Source: DASYAE01 sp036501535
GTDB lineage: Bacteria > Actinomycetota > Actinomycetes > Streptomycetales > Catenulisporaceae
Direction: 5' to 3'
Assembly (NCBI GenBank): GCA_036501535.1
Contig: DASYAE010000262.1
Coordinates: forward strand, 1 to 64,000
Length of the DNA: 64,000 nucleotides
How positions within the stretch are numbered: the first letter of the stretch is position 1; every line of letters starts with the position of its first letter. The translations under genes were made by a program, and so were the position numbers. This document shows positions 16,572 through 24,636 of this stretch, piece after piece. Below the pieces are notes generated by a model. That model did no database searches. It had not been told where the DNA came from and saw only the letters and a program-made list of their open reading frames with translations.

Positions 16572-17903
16572 GTGCCAAGCCGTCTCCCGGACCACCTGCC
16601 TCATGCGGTCATCCAGCGCGCTGATTTCGCCGAGGCGTGCGCCCGACGCGACATCGGCGCCGTCTTCCGGCTCGCACGCAAGTGGGCCGGATTCACCAAC
16701 TCCCACCTCGCCCGGCGCTGCGAGATGGGAGTCAGTCAGGTCGCCGACTACGCCAGCGGCCGCACGACAGCCACCGCGGTTGCGATCTTCGAACGGGTCT
16801 CCGACGGACTGCACGTCCCTGGCCGTATGCTCCTGCTCGGGCCGCGGTCGTGGGAGCGCCAGCCACTTCCCTTCGATACGCCGCAGACCCGTACGGATGA
16901 GGAGGGCAGTACGGCGAAACGGCGTCAATTCCTGGCCGGAGCAGCGGTGGGCGCTGCCGCGATCCTTCCTACGAGCGCAAATGGCGCCACGGCCAGAAAA
17001 GTTACCGACGGGGATATTGCAGCAATCGATTTTGCCGCTGCAAGCATCCGGTCTTTGGACAATCAGTTCGGCGGAGACAGCGCGCATGCGCTCGCACTGT
17101 CCTACCTCACCAGCCACGTCATGCCACTCGTCGACCAGGGAGACTACACAGCTGCCACCGGCCGTAAGCTCTTTCGGTGCGCGGCTGAGCTTAGCCAACT
17201 GACCGCGTGGACGGGTTATGACTCGGCTCATGCAGGCGACATCGGAGTCTATTTCCGGCACGCGCTGGAGCTCTCCGCCGCGGCGAACGAGACCGCGTAT
17301 GGCGGCGAAATCCTTGCCGCCTTGAGTCACCAGGCCATCCACGCGGGACAACCGTCAAAGGCATTGCAATACGCTCAAGCGAGCAAGGACATCGGCATCC
17401 GAACCCACACACCAGCGCTCCACACGGAAGCCGCCATTCTAGAGGCCAATGCCTTTGCACTCATAGGTGACCGATGCCAGTGCGCGCTCAAGATGAGCGA
17501 AGCCGAGAGCGCCTTTGCCCTCGCCAGCGACGCGAACACGCCGAGCTGGCTCGGCTACCTCGATTCCGTATACATCGCGGCCAGGTTCGCTCACATCTTC
17601 CGTGATCTCGGCGACTTCGACAAAGCGCGAGAATTCGCCGGACAAGCCGATGCGCTCAACGTCGAGTTCCACCGCACACGAACCCTGAATCTCACCGTCT
17701 TGGCCACAACGTACACACAGAGCGAGCCGGACAGAGCTTGCGCCATCGGCTCAGACCTGATCGCTGACGCTCACAACCTCAAGTCACGTCGCGCGTTGAC
17801 GTATCTCTGCCGCCTCAGAGACGACCTCACGGCCCGTCATCCCGGCAACACCGCCGTACAGTCCTTCGCCGAAGAACTCTCTGAAATGGCAGGTAGCCTG
17901 TAA
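16572..17903 (+). CDS. XRE-family regulator with C-terminal TPR-like domain
   Basis: The 443-residue protein starts with a helix-turn-helix domain (FRLARKWAGFTNSHLARRCEMGVSQVADYASG, about residues 32-63). A short basic-hydrophobic segment, RRQFLAGAAVGAAAILP, follows; it resembles a Tat signal but is internal. The rest is a ~300-residue helical region with TPR-like repeats (QAIHAGQPSKALQYAQASKDI, FRDLGDFDKAREFAGQADAL). Such Streptomyces-type regulators are numerous and mostly uncharacterised; many sense small signals. GTG start at 16572. The downstream DUF952 gene overlaps its stop, so they form an operon. It may control the divergent cargo genes. Confidence 0.8.
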   Translation: MPSRLPDHLPHAVIQRADFAEACARRDIGAVFRLARKWAGFTNSHLARRCEMGVSQVADYASGRTTATAVAIFERVSDGLHVPGRMLLLGPRSWERQPLPFDTPQTRTDEEGSTAKRRQFLAGAAVGAAAILPTSANGATARKVTDGDIAAIDFAAASIRSLDNQFGGDSAHALALSYLTSHVMPLVDQGDYTAATGRKLFRCAAELSQLTAWTGYDSAHAGDIGVYFRHALELSAAANETAYGGEILAALSHQAIHAGQPSKALQYAQASKDIGIRTHTPALHTEAAILEANAFALIGDRCQCALKMSEAESAFALASDANTPSWLGYLDSVYIAARFAHIFRDLGDFDKAREFAGQADALNVEFHRTRTLNLTVLATTYTQSEPDRACAIGSDLIADAHNLKSRRALTYLCRLRDDLTARHPGNTAVQSFAEELSEMAGSL

Positions 17904-18247
17904 TGCCGATTTACCACATCGCCTATGCAGCCGACTGGCAGACAGCGCAGGAGGACGGGAAATACACGGTCTCGACCAAGGGGAGAAGCCTCGCCGAACA
18001 AGGCTTCATTCATGCTGGCGAAGCCGACCAAGTCGCCCCCGTCGCAAACATGATCTACAAGGGGGACTCCGGACTTGTCGTGCTCGTCATCGACCCGCAA
18101 CTCCTGCGCCCCGAACTGAAATACGACCCCGTCCCGGGCTGGGCCAAGCCCTTTCCCCACATCTACGGACCGCTCAACCCCGACGCAGTCACCGGCGTCC
18201 GCCCACTGGTCGCCGACGACGACGGAACGTTCAGCTTCGAGGCCTGA
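17903..18247 (+). CDS. DUF952 family protein
   Basis: This 114-residue protein matches the DUF952 pattern: MPIYHIAYAADWQTAQEDGKY at the N-terminus, SLAEQGFIHAGEADQV in the middle, and FPHIYGPLNPDAV near the C-terminus. The biochemical function of the family is unknown. The ATG shares one base with the stop of the regulator gene, so it is translated from the same message. It is the last gene before the right end of the element. Confidence 0.85.
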   Translation: MPIYHIAYAADWQTAQEDGKYTVSTKGRSLAEQGFIHAGEADQVAPVANMIYKGDSGLVVLVIDPQLLRPELKYDPVPGWAKPFPHIYGPLNPDAVTGVRPLVADDDGTFSFEA

Positions 18248-18658
18248 CGAGGCAGTGGCAACCCGCGCGGTGATGCATGAAGTGGGCTTTCAGCCGGACC
18301 GTGCGGTCCCACGGTTTGAGGTGACGCCGCTCCGATCGGTCTATGCTCGCGGCGTCAACGACGTTGACGCCCCTGCGCTATACCGCCCTCCGCTCCAGAC
18401 AGCCGTGTCGCGCGAGAAAAGACCAACACACCCCGGCCCCAGCATACACAATCCGCGCCAAAACCCTGACATACCGTGCAGTCGGCGACCCGCCATCCAA
18501 TCCACACAAGCTAAAAGCGGCAGCTGCAACCCTCGGAGAGGGAGCAGCGGCGCAGGCCAGTCTGCCGGGCGCCGGTAATCCGTGGTCGGGTTTGTGGTGG
18601 GTACTGGCCTCACCTCAGACGCGGCCGGAGCCGGTTCGCAGGGCAGTGACACAGCCTC
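18248..18658. other. Right end of the element, no credible gene
   Basis: No gene was recognised between the DUF952 stop and the right attachment half-site. The last 49 bases of this stretch encode the foreign tail of the kinase on the complement strand. The one clear structure is a perfect 21-bp palindrome at 18351-18371. Confidence 0.6.
18351..18371. promoter_or_regulatory. Perfect 21-bp palindrome, operator candidate
   Basis: GGCGTCAACG and its exact complement CGTTGACGCC flank a single A. It lies 4 bases after a TATGCT (18342-18347) that could be a -10 element. No gene follows on the plus strand, so its partner promoter and regulator are unknown; the island's own XRE regulator is the nearest candidate. 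Confidence 0.45.
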
Positions 18659-20352
18659 TGACCTGCGCTATACTGTGCATAACGCGGGTACCCGTCGAAG
18701 TAGTTCTGGAACCTGGCGATCGCCGTGGTGGTCGAGTAGAGCACGTCGCAGGCGTTCCCGGCGTCGAGGCCGGCGCCGGTGTCGGAGCAGTACCACGTGT
18801 AGACGTCGTTCTGGCCGGTGTCCACAGCGGTGCCCAGGCCTTCGTCCGCGCAGTACGTATTCCAGTCGATGGGGCCGAGCTCGCCGCTGGTCGTCCAGCA
18901 CTGCCACGAGTTCGGGTCGCTGAGGTCCGGCAGCGTGTCGATCACGGCGCTGCTGCCGTTCGTCCACTGACAGACGTCGGTCGCGTTGTCGCCGACCGAG
19001 TTCGGCTGCGCGCACTGCCATCCGTACGCCTCGTTCGCGGCGTTCAGGCTGGCCGGACCCTCGCCGTTGGCCTCGCAGTAGCCGTTGAAGTCCGGCGGCC
19101 GGACCTGCACGGGCCCTGATGCGCCGATGTCGGGCGCCGACGACGAGGCCGGCGGCGGGGCCTGAGCCGAAGCGGATCCGGCGGCAGCCGGGCTGGCGGT
19201 GGCCGCCTGGGTCGTCGGAGGGCTGGAGACCGCGGCGGCACCCGCGCCACTCGCCACGGAGCCGGCGCTCGTGCTCGCGTTCGGCGACGAGTTCGCGGCC
19301 GGGCTCGCACCGTGTGCGCTGACGCCGAGATAGACGCCGAGCACTGCGATCACTGCCAGCAGTACGAGTGCTGACAGCGCCAGGGCGCCGCGCCGGGCGG
19401 TGAAGGCGGGGACGCGGCCCGATGCGCCGCCGACCGGACCGGCGTCGGCGACCGGCCCGGGCGCCCCCAAGGACGCCGCTACAGGTGCCGCCACAGGCGC
19501 CGTTGCGGTCGCGTCCGCGGCCGAGGCGATCATCGCCCTGGCCTGAGCGGCGGTCGCACGCAACGCAGGGTCCTTGATCAGCAGCGCCTGGATCGCCGTC
19601 GCCAGCGCACCCGCTCTACGCAGCAGCGGCGTCGGCTCGAAGAGGATCGCGGACAGCGTGTCCGCGGGGTTCTCCCGCCGGAACGGCGAATATCCCTCGA
19701 CCGCCTGGAACAGCGTCGCCCCGAGCGAGAACAGGTCGCCGGCCGGCTCCGACCCGTGCCCCTGCGCCCGCTCGGGCGCGAGGTACTCCACCGAGCCGGT
19801 CAGCGTCCCGGTCGCGGTCAGCGCGGAGTCGTCGGCCTGCTGCGCAATGCCGAAGTCGGTCAGCAGGACCCTGCCGTCCTCGGCGAGCATCACGTTGGCC
19901 GGCTTGACGTCCCGGTGCACGATCTGCGCGGCGTGGGCCGCGTCCAGCGCGTCGAGCACGCTGGCGGCGATCTGCGCCGCCCGCTGCTGCGACACCGGGC
20001 CCTGAGCGTCCAGCACCTCCTGGAGGCTGCGCCCCCGGATCAGCTGCATGATGATCCAGGGAGTCCCCTCGTGCACTGCGACGTCGTGCACCGAGACGAT
20101 CGCCGGGTGGTCCCGCAGCCGCGCGGCGTTACGGAACTCGCGCTCGGCCCGGGCCAGCCGCTCGGCGCGCTCGGTGCTCTGCATCCCCGGGTGCAGCCAC
20201 ACCTCCTTGGCCGCCACCTCGAGCTGCATGACCTCGTCGACGGCGAGCCAGACCCGGCCGAAGCCGCCGGCGCCGAGCCGGCGGACCAGCCGGTAGCGCC
20301 CCGCGACCACCGCGCCGGGCCGCCCCGCGGCCTCATATCCGTCCCCTGACAT
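18610..20352 (-). CDS. Membrane Ser/Thr protein kinase with element-derived C-terminus
   Basis: 580 residues. An intact Hanks-type kinase domain (about 18-290) shows GAGGFGRV, Lys49 in VAAKEV, HRDVKPANV (Asp148) and DFG (166-168). A Pro/Ala-rich linker and one membrane helix (about 322-346) lead to an extracellular Cys/Trp-rich region with two related modules (NGYCEANGEG ... DPNSWQCW, and NTYCADEGLG ... YFDGYP). The ATG at 20352 places the domain at the usual distance. After residue 556 the native sequence ends and 24 residues encoded by the inserted element follow. The native end, now 7 kb away at 11497-11526, would add nine residues including the last conserved Cys. Kinase activity should persist; the external sensor fold may not. 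Confidence 0.9.
   Translation of the reverse strand: MSGDGYEAAGRPGAVVAGRYRLVRRLGAGGFGRVWLAVDEVMQLEVAAKEVWLHPGMQSTERAERLARAEREFRNAARLRDHPAIVSVHDVAVHEGTPWIIMQLIRGRSLQEVLDAQGPVSQQRAAQIAASVLDALDAAHAAQIVHRDVKPANVMLAEDGRVLLTDFGIAQQADDSALTATGTLTGSVEYLAPERAQGHGSEPAGDLFSLGATLFQAVEGYSPFRRENPADTLSAILFEPTPLLRRAGALATAIQALLIKDPALRATAAQARAMIASAADATATAPVAAPVAASLGAPGPVADAGPVGGASGRVPAFTARRGALALSALVLLAVIAVLGVYLGVSAHGASPAANSSPNASTSAGSVASGAGAAAVSSPPTTQAATASPAAAGSASAQAPPPASSSAPDIGASGPVQVRPPDFNGYCEANGEGPASLNAANEAYGWQCAQPNSVGDNATDVCQWTNGSSAVIDTLPDLSDPNSWQCWTTSGELGPIDWNTYCADEGLGTAVDTGQNDVYTWYCSDTGAGLDAGNACDVLYSTTTAIARFQNYFDGYPRYAQYSAGQRLCHCPANRLRPRLR
18659..18709. other. attR of the serine-integrase element
   Basis: It consists of a 27-bp element half-site starting TGACC, the core GGGTACCC at 18686-18693, and a 16-bp chromosomal half-site ending CTGG. 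The element half-site mirrors the one in attL: TGACC lies exactly 27 bp from the core on both sides when attP is rebuilt. Confidence 0.8.
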
Positions 20353-20412
20353 ACCGCGGCCCCTCGCCCTCGCAGAGCCCAAGCCCGAGGGTCAGTGTGC
20401 CAGCGCCGGACC

Positions 20413-20438
20413 GCGCGCCGCCACGGCGACCGGCGCGC
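20413..20438. terminator. Hairpin downstream of ispE
   Basis: GCGCGCCG at 20413-20420 pairs with CGGCGCGC at 20431-20438 across a 10-nt loop. It lies just beyond the leftward ispE stop and before the kinase start, where a terminator would be placed. The stem is short and lacks a T-run. Confidence 0.35.
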
Positions 20439-20453
20439 GCCGCAGCGCGCGGA

Positions 20454-21416
20454 TCAGCGCACGTTCGCGACCGTCGCGCCCGGCACCGGGCCGCGCGCCC
20501 GCCGCACCGTGCGGCACAGCCCGCTGCCGCGCAGCCGCTCCTCCACCTCCGCGCCGCTGATCGGCCCGTCCACCAGGAACACCGTGGTCGGGCCCGAGCC
20601 GGAGACCAGCGCGCCGGCCGCCCCCGCGGCCCGGCCCAGCTCCAGCAGCTCGCCGATCTCCGGCAGCAGCTCGACCGCGGCCGGCTGCAGGTCGTTGTAG
20701 AGCGCCGCGCCGATGCGGTCCGGGTCGCCGGTGCGAAGGTTCGCCATCAGGTCCGGGTGCACGCCCGGCTCCGGCGCGCCCGCCCCGGCCCGGCTGCGCA
20801 GCAGGTCGCAGGTCTCGAACACCTTCGGGGTGGACAGGCCGGTGTCCGAGACCGCGATGACCCAGTCCAGGCCGGCCGCCGCGAGCACCGGCGAGATGTG
20901 CTCGCCTCGGCCGGTGCCGACCGCGGTGCCGCCGTGCAGCGCGAACGGCACGTCGCTGCCGAGCCGGGCGGCCAGGTCGTGCAGCTCGTGCCGGGCCAGC
21001 CCGGTGCCCCACAGCTCGTCGCAGGCCACGAGCGCCGCAGCCGCGTCCGCCGAGCCCCCGGCCATGCCGCCGGCCACCGGGATGTCCTTGCGCACCGTCA
21101 GGCGCACGTCCGGCTCCACGCCGGTGTGCTCGGCCAGCAGCAGCGCCGCCCGCCAGGCCAGGTTCCGCTCGTCCTGCGGCACCCCGGCGGTGTCCGAGTC
21201 CCGGCGCAGCGGCTCCACGGTGAGCGACAGGCCGCGCGCCGCCCGCGCGACCACCTCGTCGTAGAGGGAGACGGCGTGGAAGACGGTCACCAGTTCGTGG
21301 TAGCCGTCCTGGCGCAGCGGGCCCACCGCCAGCGACAGGTTGATCTTCGCCGGGGTTCGGACGGTCACCGCCTCGGGCCGGAACGGGCCCTCGTCCCAGT
21401 CTTCCAAAGCTGTCAC
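20454..21416 (-). CDS. ispE: 4-diphosphocytidyl-2-C-methyl-D-erythritol kinase
   Basis: This GHMP kinase of the MEP isoprenoid pathway phosphorylates the 2-hydroxyl of CDP-methylerythritol. The 320-residue protein has the N-terminal PAKINLSLAVG, the ATP-binding loop PVAGGMAGGSADAAAAL, and the C-terminal GSGPTTVFLV. The GTG start overlaps the rsmA stop by four bases; this is the usual rsmA-ispE pairing. An internal GTG before RTPAKINL is an alternative start that would drop about 18 residues. Confidence 0.95.
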   Translation of the reverse strand: MTALEDWDEGPFRPEAVTVRTPAKINLSLAVGPLRQDGYHELVTVFHAVSLYDEVVARAARGLSLTVEPLRRDSDTAGVPQDERNLAWRAALLLAEHTGVEPDVRLTVRKDIPVAGGMAGGSADAAAALVACDELWGTGLARHELHDLAARLGSDVPFALHGGTAVGTGRGEHISPVLAAAGLDWVIAVSDTGLSTPKVFETCDLLRSRAGAGAPEPGVHPDLMANLRTGDPDRIGAALYNDLQPAAVELLPEIGELLELGRAAGAAGALVSGSGPTTVFLVDGPISGAEVEERLRGSGLCRTVRRARGPVPGATVANVR

Positions 21417-22525
21417 GGTGCAGGCTCCCGGGAGTTCGATGTAGCGCTGTCGTTCGATGTAGCGCTGTCGTTCGGTGCGGCACTGTCTTTCGGCGTGGCA
21501 CTGCGGCGCGCCGCGGCGGAGGCGATGGCGGCGAACCGGTCCACGGAGAGCTGCTCGCCGCGCGCCGCCGGGTCGACGCCCGCCGCGCGCAGGATCTCCT
21601 CGGCCGCCGCGGCGGACCCGGCCCAGCCGGCCAGCGCGGCGCGCAGGGTCTTGCGGCGCTGCGCGAAGGCCGCGTCCACGACCGCGAAGACCTCCCGGCG
21701 GCCGATCCCGGTTCCCGCGCCGGCGTCGCGCGGCGCCTGCCGCTCGAGGGCGACCAGACCGGAATCGACGTGCGGCGCCGGCCAGAACACGCTGCGGCCG
21801 ACCGATCCGGCCCGTTGTACGTCGGCGTACCAGCGGGCCTTGACGCTCGGCACGCCGTAGACCCGGCCGCCCGGCCCGGCCGCGAGCCGGTCCGCCACCT
21901 CGGCCTGGACCATGACCAGGATCCGCTCCAGCGAGGGGAAGCCCTCGAGCATGTGCAGCAGGACCGGAACGGCCACGTTGTAGGGCAGGTTGGCCACCAT
22001 CGCGGTCGGCGCCGGGCCGGGCAGCTCGCGCAGCCTGAGCGCGTCGCCGAGGACGAGTTCGAACCGGCCGCCGGCGTCCGGGAAGCGCTCGGCCACGGTC
22101 TCCGGAAGGGCCTGCGCCAGCACCGGGTCGATCTCCACCGCGATCACCCGTTCGGCCGCCTCGAGCAGGCCCAGGGTCAGCGAGCCGAGCCCCGGGCCGA
22201 CCTCGACCACGGTGTCGTCCGGGCGCAGCCGGGCGGCCCGCACGATCCGCCGGATGGTGTTCGGGTCGATCACGAAGTTCTGGCCGAGCTGCTTGGTGGG
22301 GCGCACCCCGAGCCGGGCGGCCAGCGCGCGCACCTCGGCCGGGCCGAGCAACCGGGCCGGTCCGAACGGGGCCGTGCCGACGGCCGGCTGCTCCTCGGCC
22401 GGTGGGCCGGCAGCCGGCGGGGCGGCCGGAACCGACGAATCATCGGCCCGTGCCGCCCCGGGAGCGCGTTTGCGCGCCGGCTCTCCGCCGGTCAGCTGAA
22501 CAGGTTGTGCCCGCACACCGGCCAT
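21413..22525 (-). CDS. rsmA: 16S rRNA (adenine(1518)-N(6)/adenine(1519)-N(6))-dimethyltransferase
   Basis: This is the KsgA/RsmA SAM-dependent methyltransferase of late 30S assembly. The core has KQLGQNFVID, the SAM loop VVEVGPGLGSLT, and the catalytic NLPYNV motif. At 370 residues it is about 80 longer than typical. An Ala/Pro-rich N-terminal extension of ~45 residues depends on an ATG at 22525 that overlaps rpf by 34 bp; a downstream GTG is possible. The C-terminus is four 6-residue repeats (SATPKD, SAAPND, SATSND, SATSNS) encoded by an 18-bp tandem repeat at 21435-21506. Confidence 0.93.
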   Translation of the reverse strand: MAGVRAQPVQLTGGEPARKRAPGAARADDSSVPAAPPAAGPPAEEQPAVGTAPFGPARLLGPAEVRALAARLGVRPTKQLGQNFVIDPNTIRRIVRAARLRPDDTVVEVGPGLGSLTLGLLEAAERVIAVEIDPVLAQALPETVAERFPDAGGRFELVLGDALRLRELPGPAPTAMVANLPYNVAVPVLLHMLEGFPSLERILVMVQAEVADRLAAGPGGRVYGVPSVKARWYADVQRAGSVGRSVFWPAPHVDSGLVALERQAPRDAGAGTGIGRREVFAVVDAAFAQRRKTLRAALAGWAGSAAAAEEILRAAGVDPAARGEQLSVDRFAAIASAAARRSATPKDSAAPNDSATSNDSATSNSREPAP

Positions 22526-24636
22526 TGTCCACTGCCGGAGCGCTCATACAGCAATTCGGCCAGATCGGTCTGCTCCGCCGACGAGGCCTGCGAGGGCAGG
22601 CCGGTGCCGCCGAGCGAGTCCCAGGTGCCGACCGAGAACTGGTACAGGCCGTAGTAGGTGCCCGAGGGGTCGACCGCCTCCGGGTTGCCGCCGGACTCGC
22701 AGTTGGCCAGCGCGGCCCAGTCCAGGCTGGACGCGTCGGTCGGCAGCGCCTCGGTGCCGACCTTCTCCACCTCGGTCACCGGCTGCTGGGTGACGTTCTC
22801 GGAGATCTGCTTCTTCGGCTGCGGGACGCCGTTGATGGTCTGGATGGCGTAGGTGACCTGGGCGACGCCGTCCTGGCCCTCGGTCACTACGGTAACGGTG
22901 CCCTGATACGAGGTGGGGTCGTTCTCCTTGTCCACCGTGTACGGGATGGAGACCTGGTCCACCTCGGTGGTGCCGGTGATCCGCTGGATCGTGATGGTCT
23001 CGTTCTCGGTGGGCACGGAGTTCGCCGGCACCGAGGGCGCGTCCTGGTTGTGCAGCGTTATCCCGGCCTGCGCCATGGCGGCGGTCACCGTCGCGGCGGT
23101 GGTGTCGACCTGGTCGGTCTTGCCGTCCACCAGGAAGGTGATGTGCCGCATCGTGTAGACCGAGAACTTCGCCCCGGCGCGGCCGATCGGCGCGCTCATC
23201 GGCATCGAGGACTTGGCGCCGGTGGTGCGCACGCCGAGTTCTTCCAGCGCCGCGTCGACGGTGTTGCCGTGGACCCAGACGTGCTGCATCGTTCCGTTCA
23301 CGGTGACGGTCAGCGGCCGCCCGTACCGGACCGTGATGGTCGTGCTGTCGCCCACGTGCGCGGTCGGCGCCGGGCTGACCAGGTCGTGCGAGCCGGTGGT
23401 GATGTTCTGCGCGGCGAGCACGGACCCGACGGTGCTGTCGAAGGTGTGGATCTGGCTCACCGAGCCGTCGACCGAGAGCGTGACCGTCTTGTCCAGCGCG
23501 ACATAGGTGACCACTCCGCCGATCAGCGCGGCCAGGACCAGGCCGCGCACGGCCTTCCCGGCCAGCGACACGCGCGGCTTGGTGGTGGTGATCGGGCGCC
23601 GCGCGGAGCGGCCGCGGGTCGGCCGGGCCGCCTCGTCGTCGTCGCCGTCCCGCTCGCCGGTGAAGCCGATCGGTTCGGGGGACCCGGCGTGCCCGGCGCC
23701 CTCGCCGCGATCCGGCCGCGGCGCGAAGCCGGGCTCGGGGGAGCGGGGGCCGGGGAAGCGGGCCGGGGCGGCGAGATCGCCCGCGGGGCCGCGGCCGGCC
23801 GGGCCGAATTCGGCCTCGAACTCGGCGTCGAAGCCCGCGCCGTACCCGCCCTCGAAGCCCGGGTCGCCGGGGGCCGCGGTGCGCGTGCGGCCGCGGCGGC
23901 CCCGGCCGGGCGCGGCGGCCTCGGCGTATTGCTCGGCGTGCAGTTGTTCCTGGCGCGCTTCGTCCGGCGCGTGGTGCGCGGCGTGGCTGCCGTAGGACTC
24001 GAACTCCGGATATTCGGTGCGCTCGTATTCCCCGGCACCCGGCTGCGCATATGCGCCATCGGCATATCCGGAGGCCGCGTTCGGGTAAGCAGTGCTCTCG
24101 TATTCAGAGGCCGGATGCGCCGAGTCCTCATATCCAGAGGCCTCGGAGTGATATTGCGCTGACTGAGCGTGCGGCTCGGCCGAGTACTGGCCGGAATACG
24201 GATCCGCATACTCATCGCCGCCGTTTGCGTACGGAGCGTAGGGCTGGCCGAATCCCGGCTCCGGATGTGCGCTGCCCGAATATGCACTGTCCGGATATGC
24301 GCCGTTTGTATACGCGCTGCTCGGATAGCCGCCGTCCGGATAGCCGCCGGCGGCCGTACTCTGGCCCGAGAACTGCGTCACCGAGTGATCCGGCGCATCC
24401 GAGTAGGCAGCGTCTGTGTAGGCGCCTTCCGTGTAGGCGCTGAACTGCGCGGGGTCGCCGAAGCCGTCCGGCGCGCCGCCGGATCCCTGCGCCGTGCCGT
24501 GGAAGGCAGGGCCGCCGAACGCCGTGCCGCCGTCGAATGCCGGTCCCTCGGAGCCCGGCCCTTCGAAGGCCGCGCCGCCGTCCCGGGGAGAGCGCGAACC
24601 GCTCACTGCACTCCAGACCTCGCTGGATCCGGTCAC
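22492..24636 (-). CDS. Resuscitation-promoting factor (DUF348-G5-Rpf) with long cytoplasmic tail
   Basis: 714 residues. The C-terminal ~75 residues form an Rpf lysozyme-like domain (LDWAALANCESGGNP, catalytic Glu647; YGLYQFSVGTWDSLGG; a Cys pair) that cleaves peptidoglycan glycan. Before it are a G5 domain (EVDQVSIPYTVDKENDPT) and three DUF348 modules (TVTLSVDGSVSQIHTFDSTV and related). A single membrane helix lies near 363-379. The first ~360 residues are cytoplasmic, low in complexity and full of Tyr/Gly/Ala/Ser/Pro repeats (SAYTEGAYTDAAYSD-like), then basic near the membrane. That tail is far longer than in common Rpf proteins. Overlap with rsmA indicates an operon. Confidence 0.93.
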   Translation of the reverse strand: MTGSSEVWSAVSGSRSPRDGGAAFEGPGSEGPAFDGGTAFGGPAFHGTAQGSGGAPDGFGDPAQFSAYTEGAYTDAAYSDAPDHSVTQFSGQSTAAGGYPDGGYPSSAYTNGAYPDSAYSGSAHPEPGFGQPYAPYANGGDEYADPYSGQYSAEPHAQSAQYHSEASGYEDSAHPASEYESTAYPNAASGYADGAYAQPGAGEYERTEYPEFESYGSHAAHHAPDEARQEQLHAEQYAEAAAPGRGRRGRTRTAAPGDPGFEGGYGAGFDAEFEAEFGPAGRGPAGDLAAPARFPGPRSPEPGFAPRPDRGEGAGHAGSPEPIGFTGERDGDDDEAARPTRGRSARRPITTTKPRVSLAGKAVRGLVLAALIGGVVTYVALDKTVTLSVDGSVSQIHTFDSTVGSVLAAQNITTGSHDLVSPAPTAHVGDSTTITVRYGRPLTVTVNGTMQHVWVHGNTVDAALEELGVRTTGAKSSMPMSAPIGRAGAKFSVYTMRHITFLVDGKTDQVDTTAATVTAAMAQAGITLHNQDAPSVPANSVPTENETITIQRITGTTEVDQVSIPYTVDKENDPTSYQGTVTVVTEGQDGVAQVTYAIQTINGVPQPKKQISENVTQQPVTEVEKVGTEALPTDASSLDWAALANCESGGNPEAVDPSGTYYGLYQFSVGTWDSLGGTGLPSQASSAEQTDLAELLYERSGSGQWPVCGHNLFS

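Larger units (their letters stand above)
11527..18693. mobile_element. Serine-integrase integrative element (~7.16 kb) inserted in the 3' end of a Ser/Thr kinase gene
   Basis: Both ends carry CGGGTACCC (11527-11535 and 18685-18693). Joining the left flank to the right flank at this core restores the kinase frame as FDGYP followed by DENSWQCWD and a TGA. This is a natural end: it completes the second of two Cys/Trp modules, whose first copy ends DPNSWQCW. The integrase gene lies just inside the left end. Cargo is a nucleotidyltransferase-fold/mannosyltransferase operon, an XRE-type regulator and DUF952. No replication, transfer or recognisable excision gene is present. Cargo genes are visibly poorer in G+C than their neighbours. 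Confidence 0.88.
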
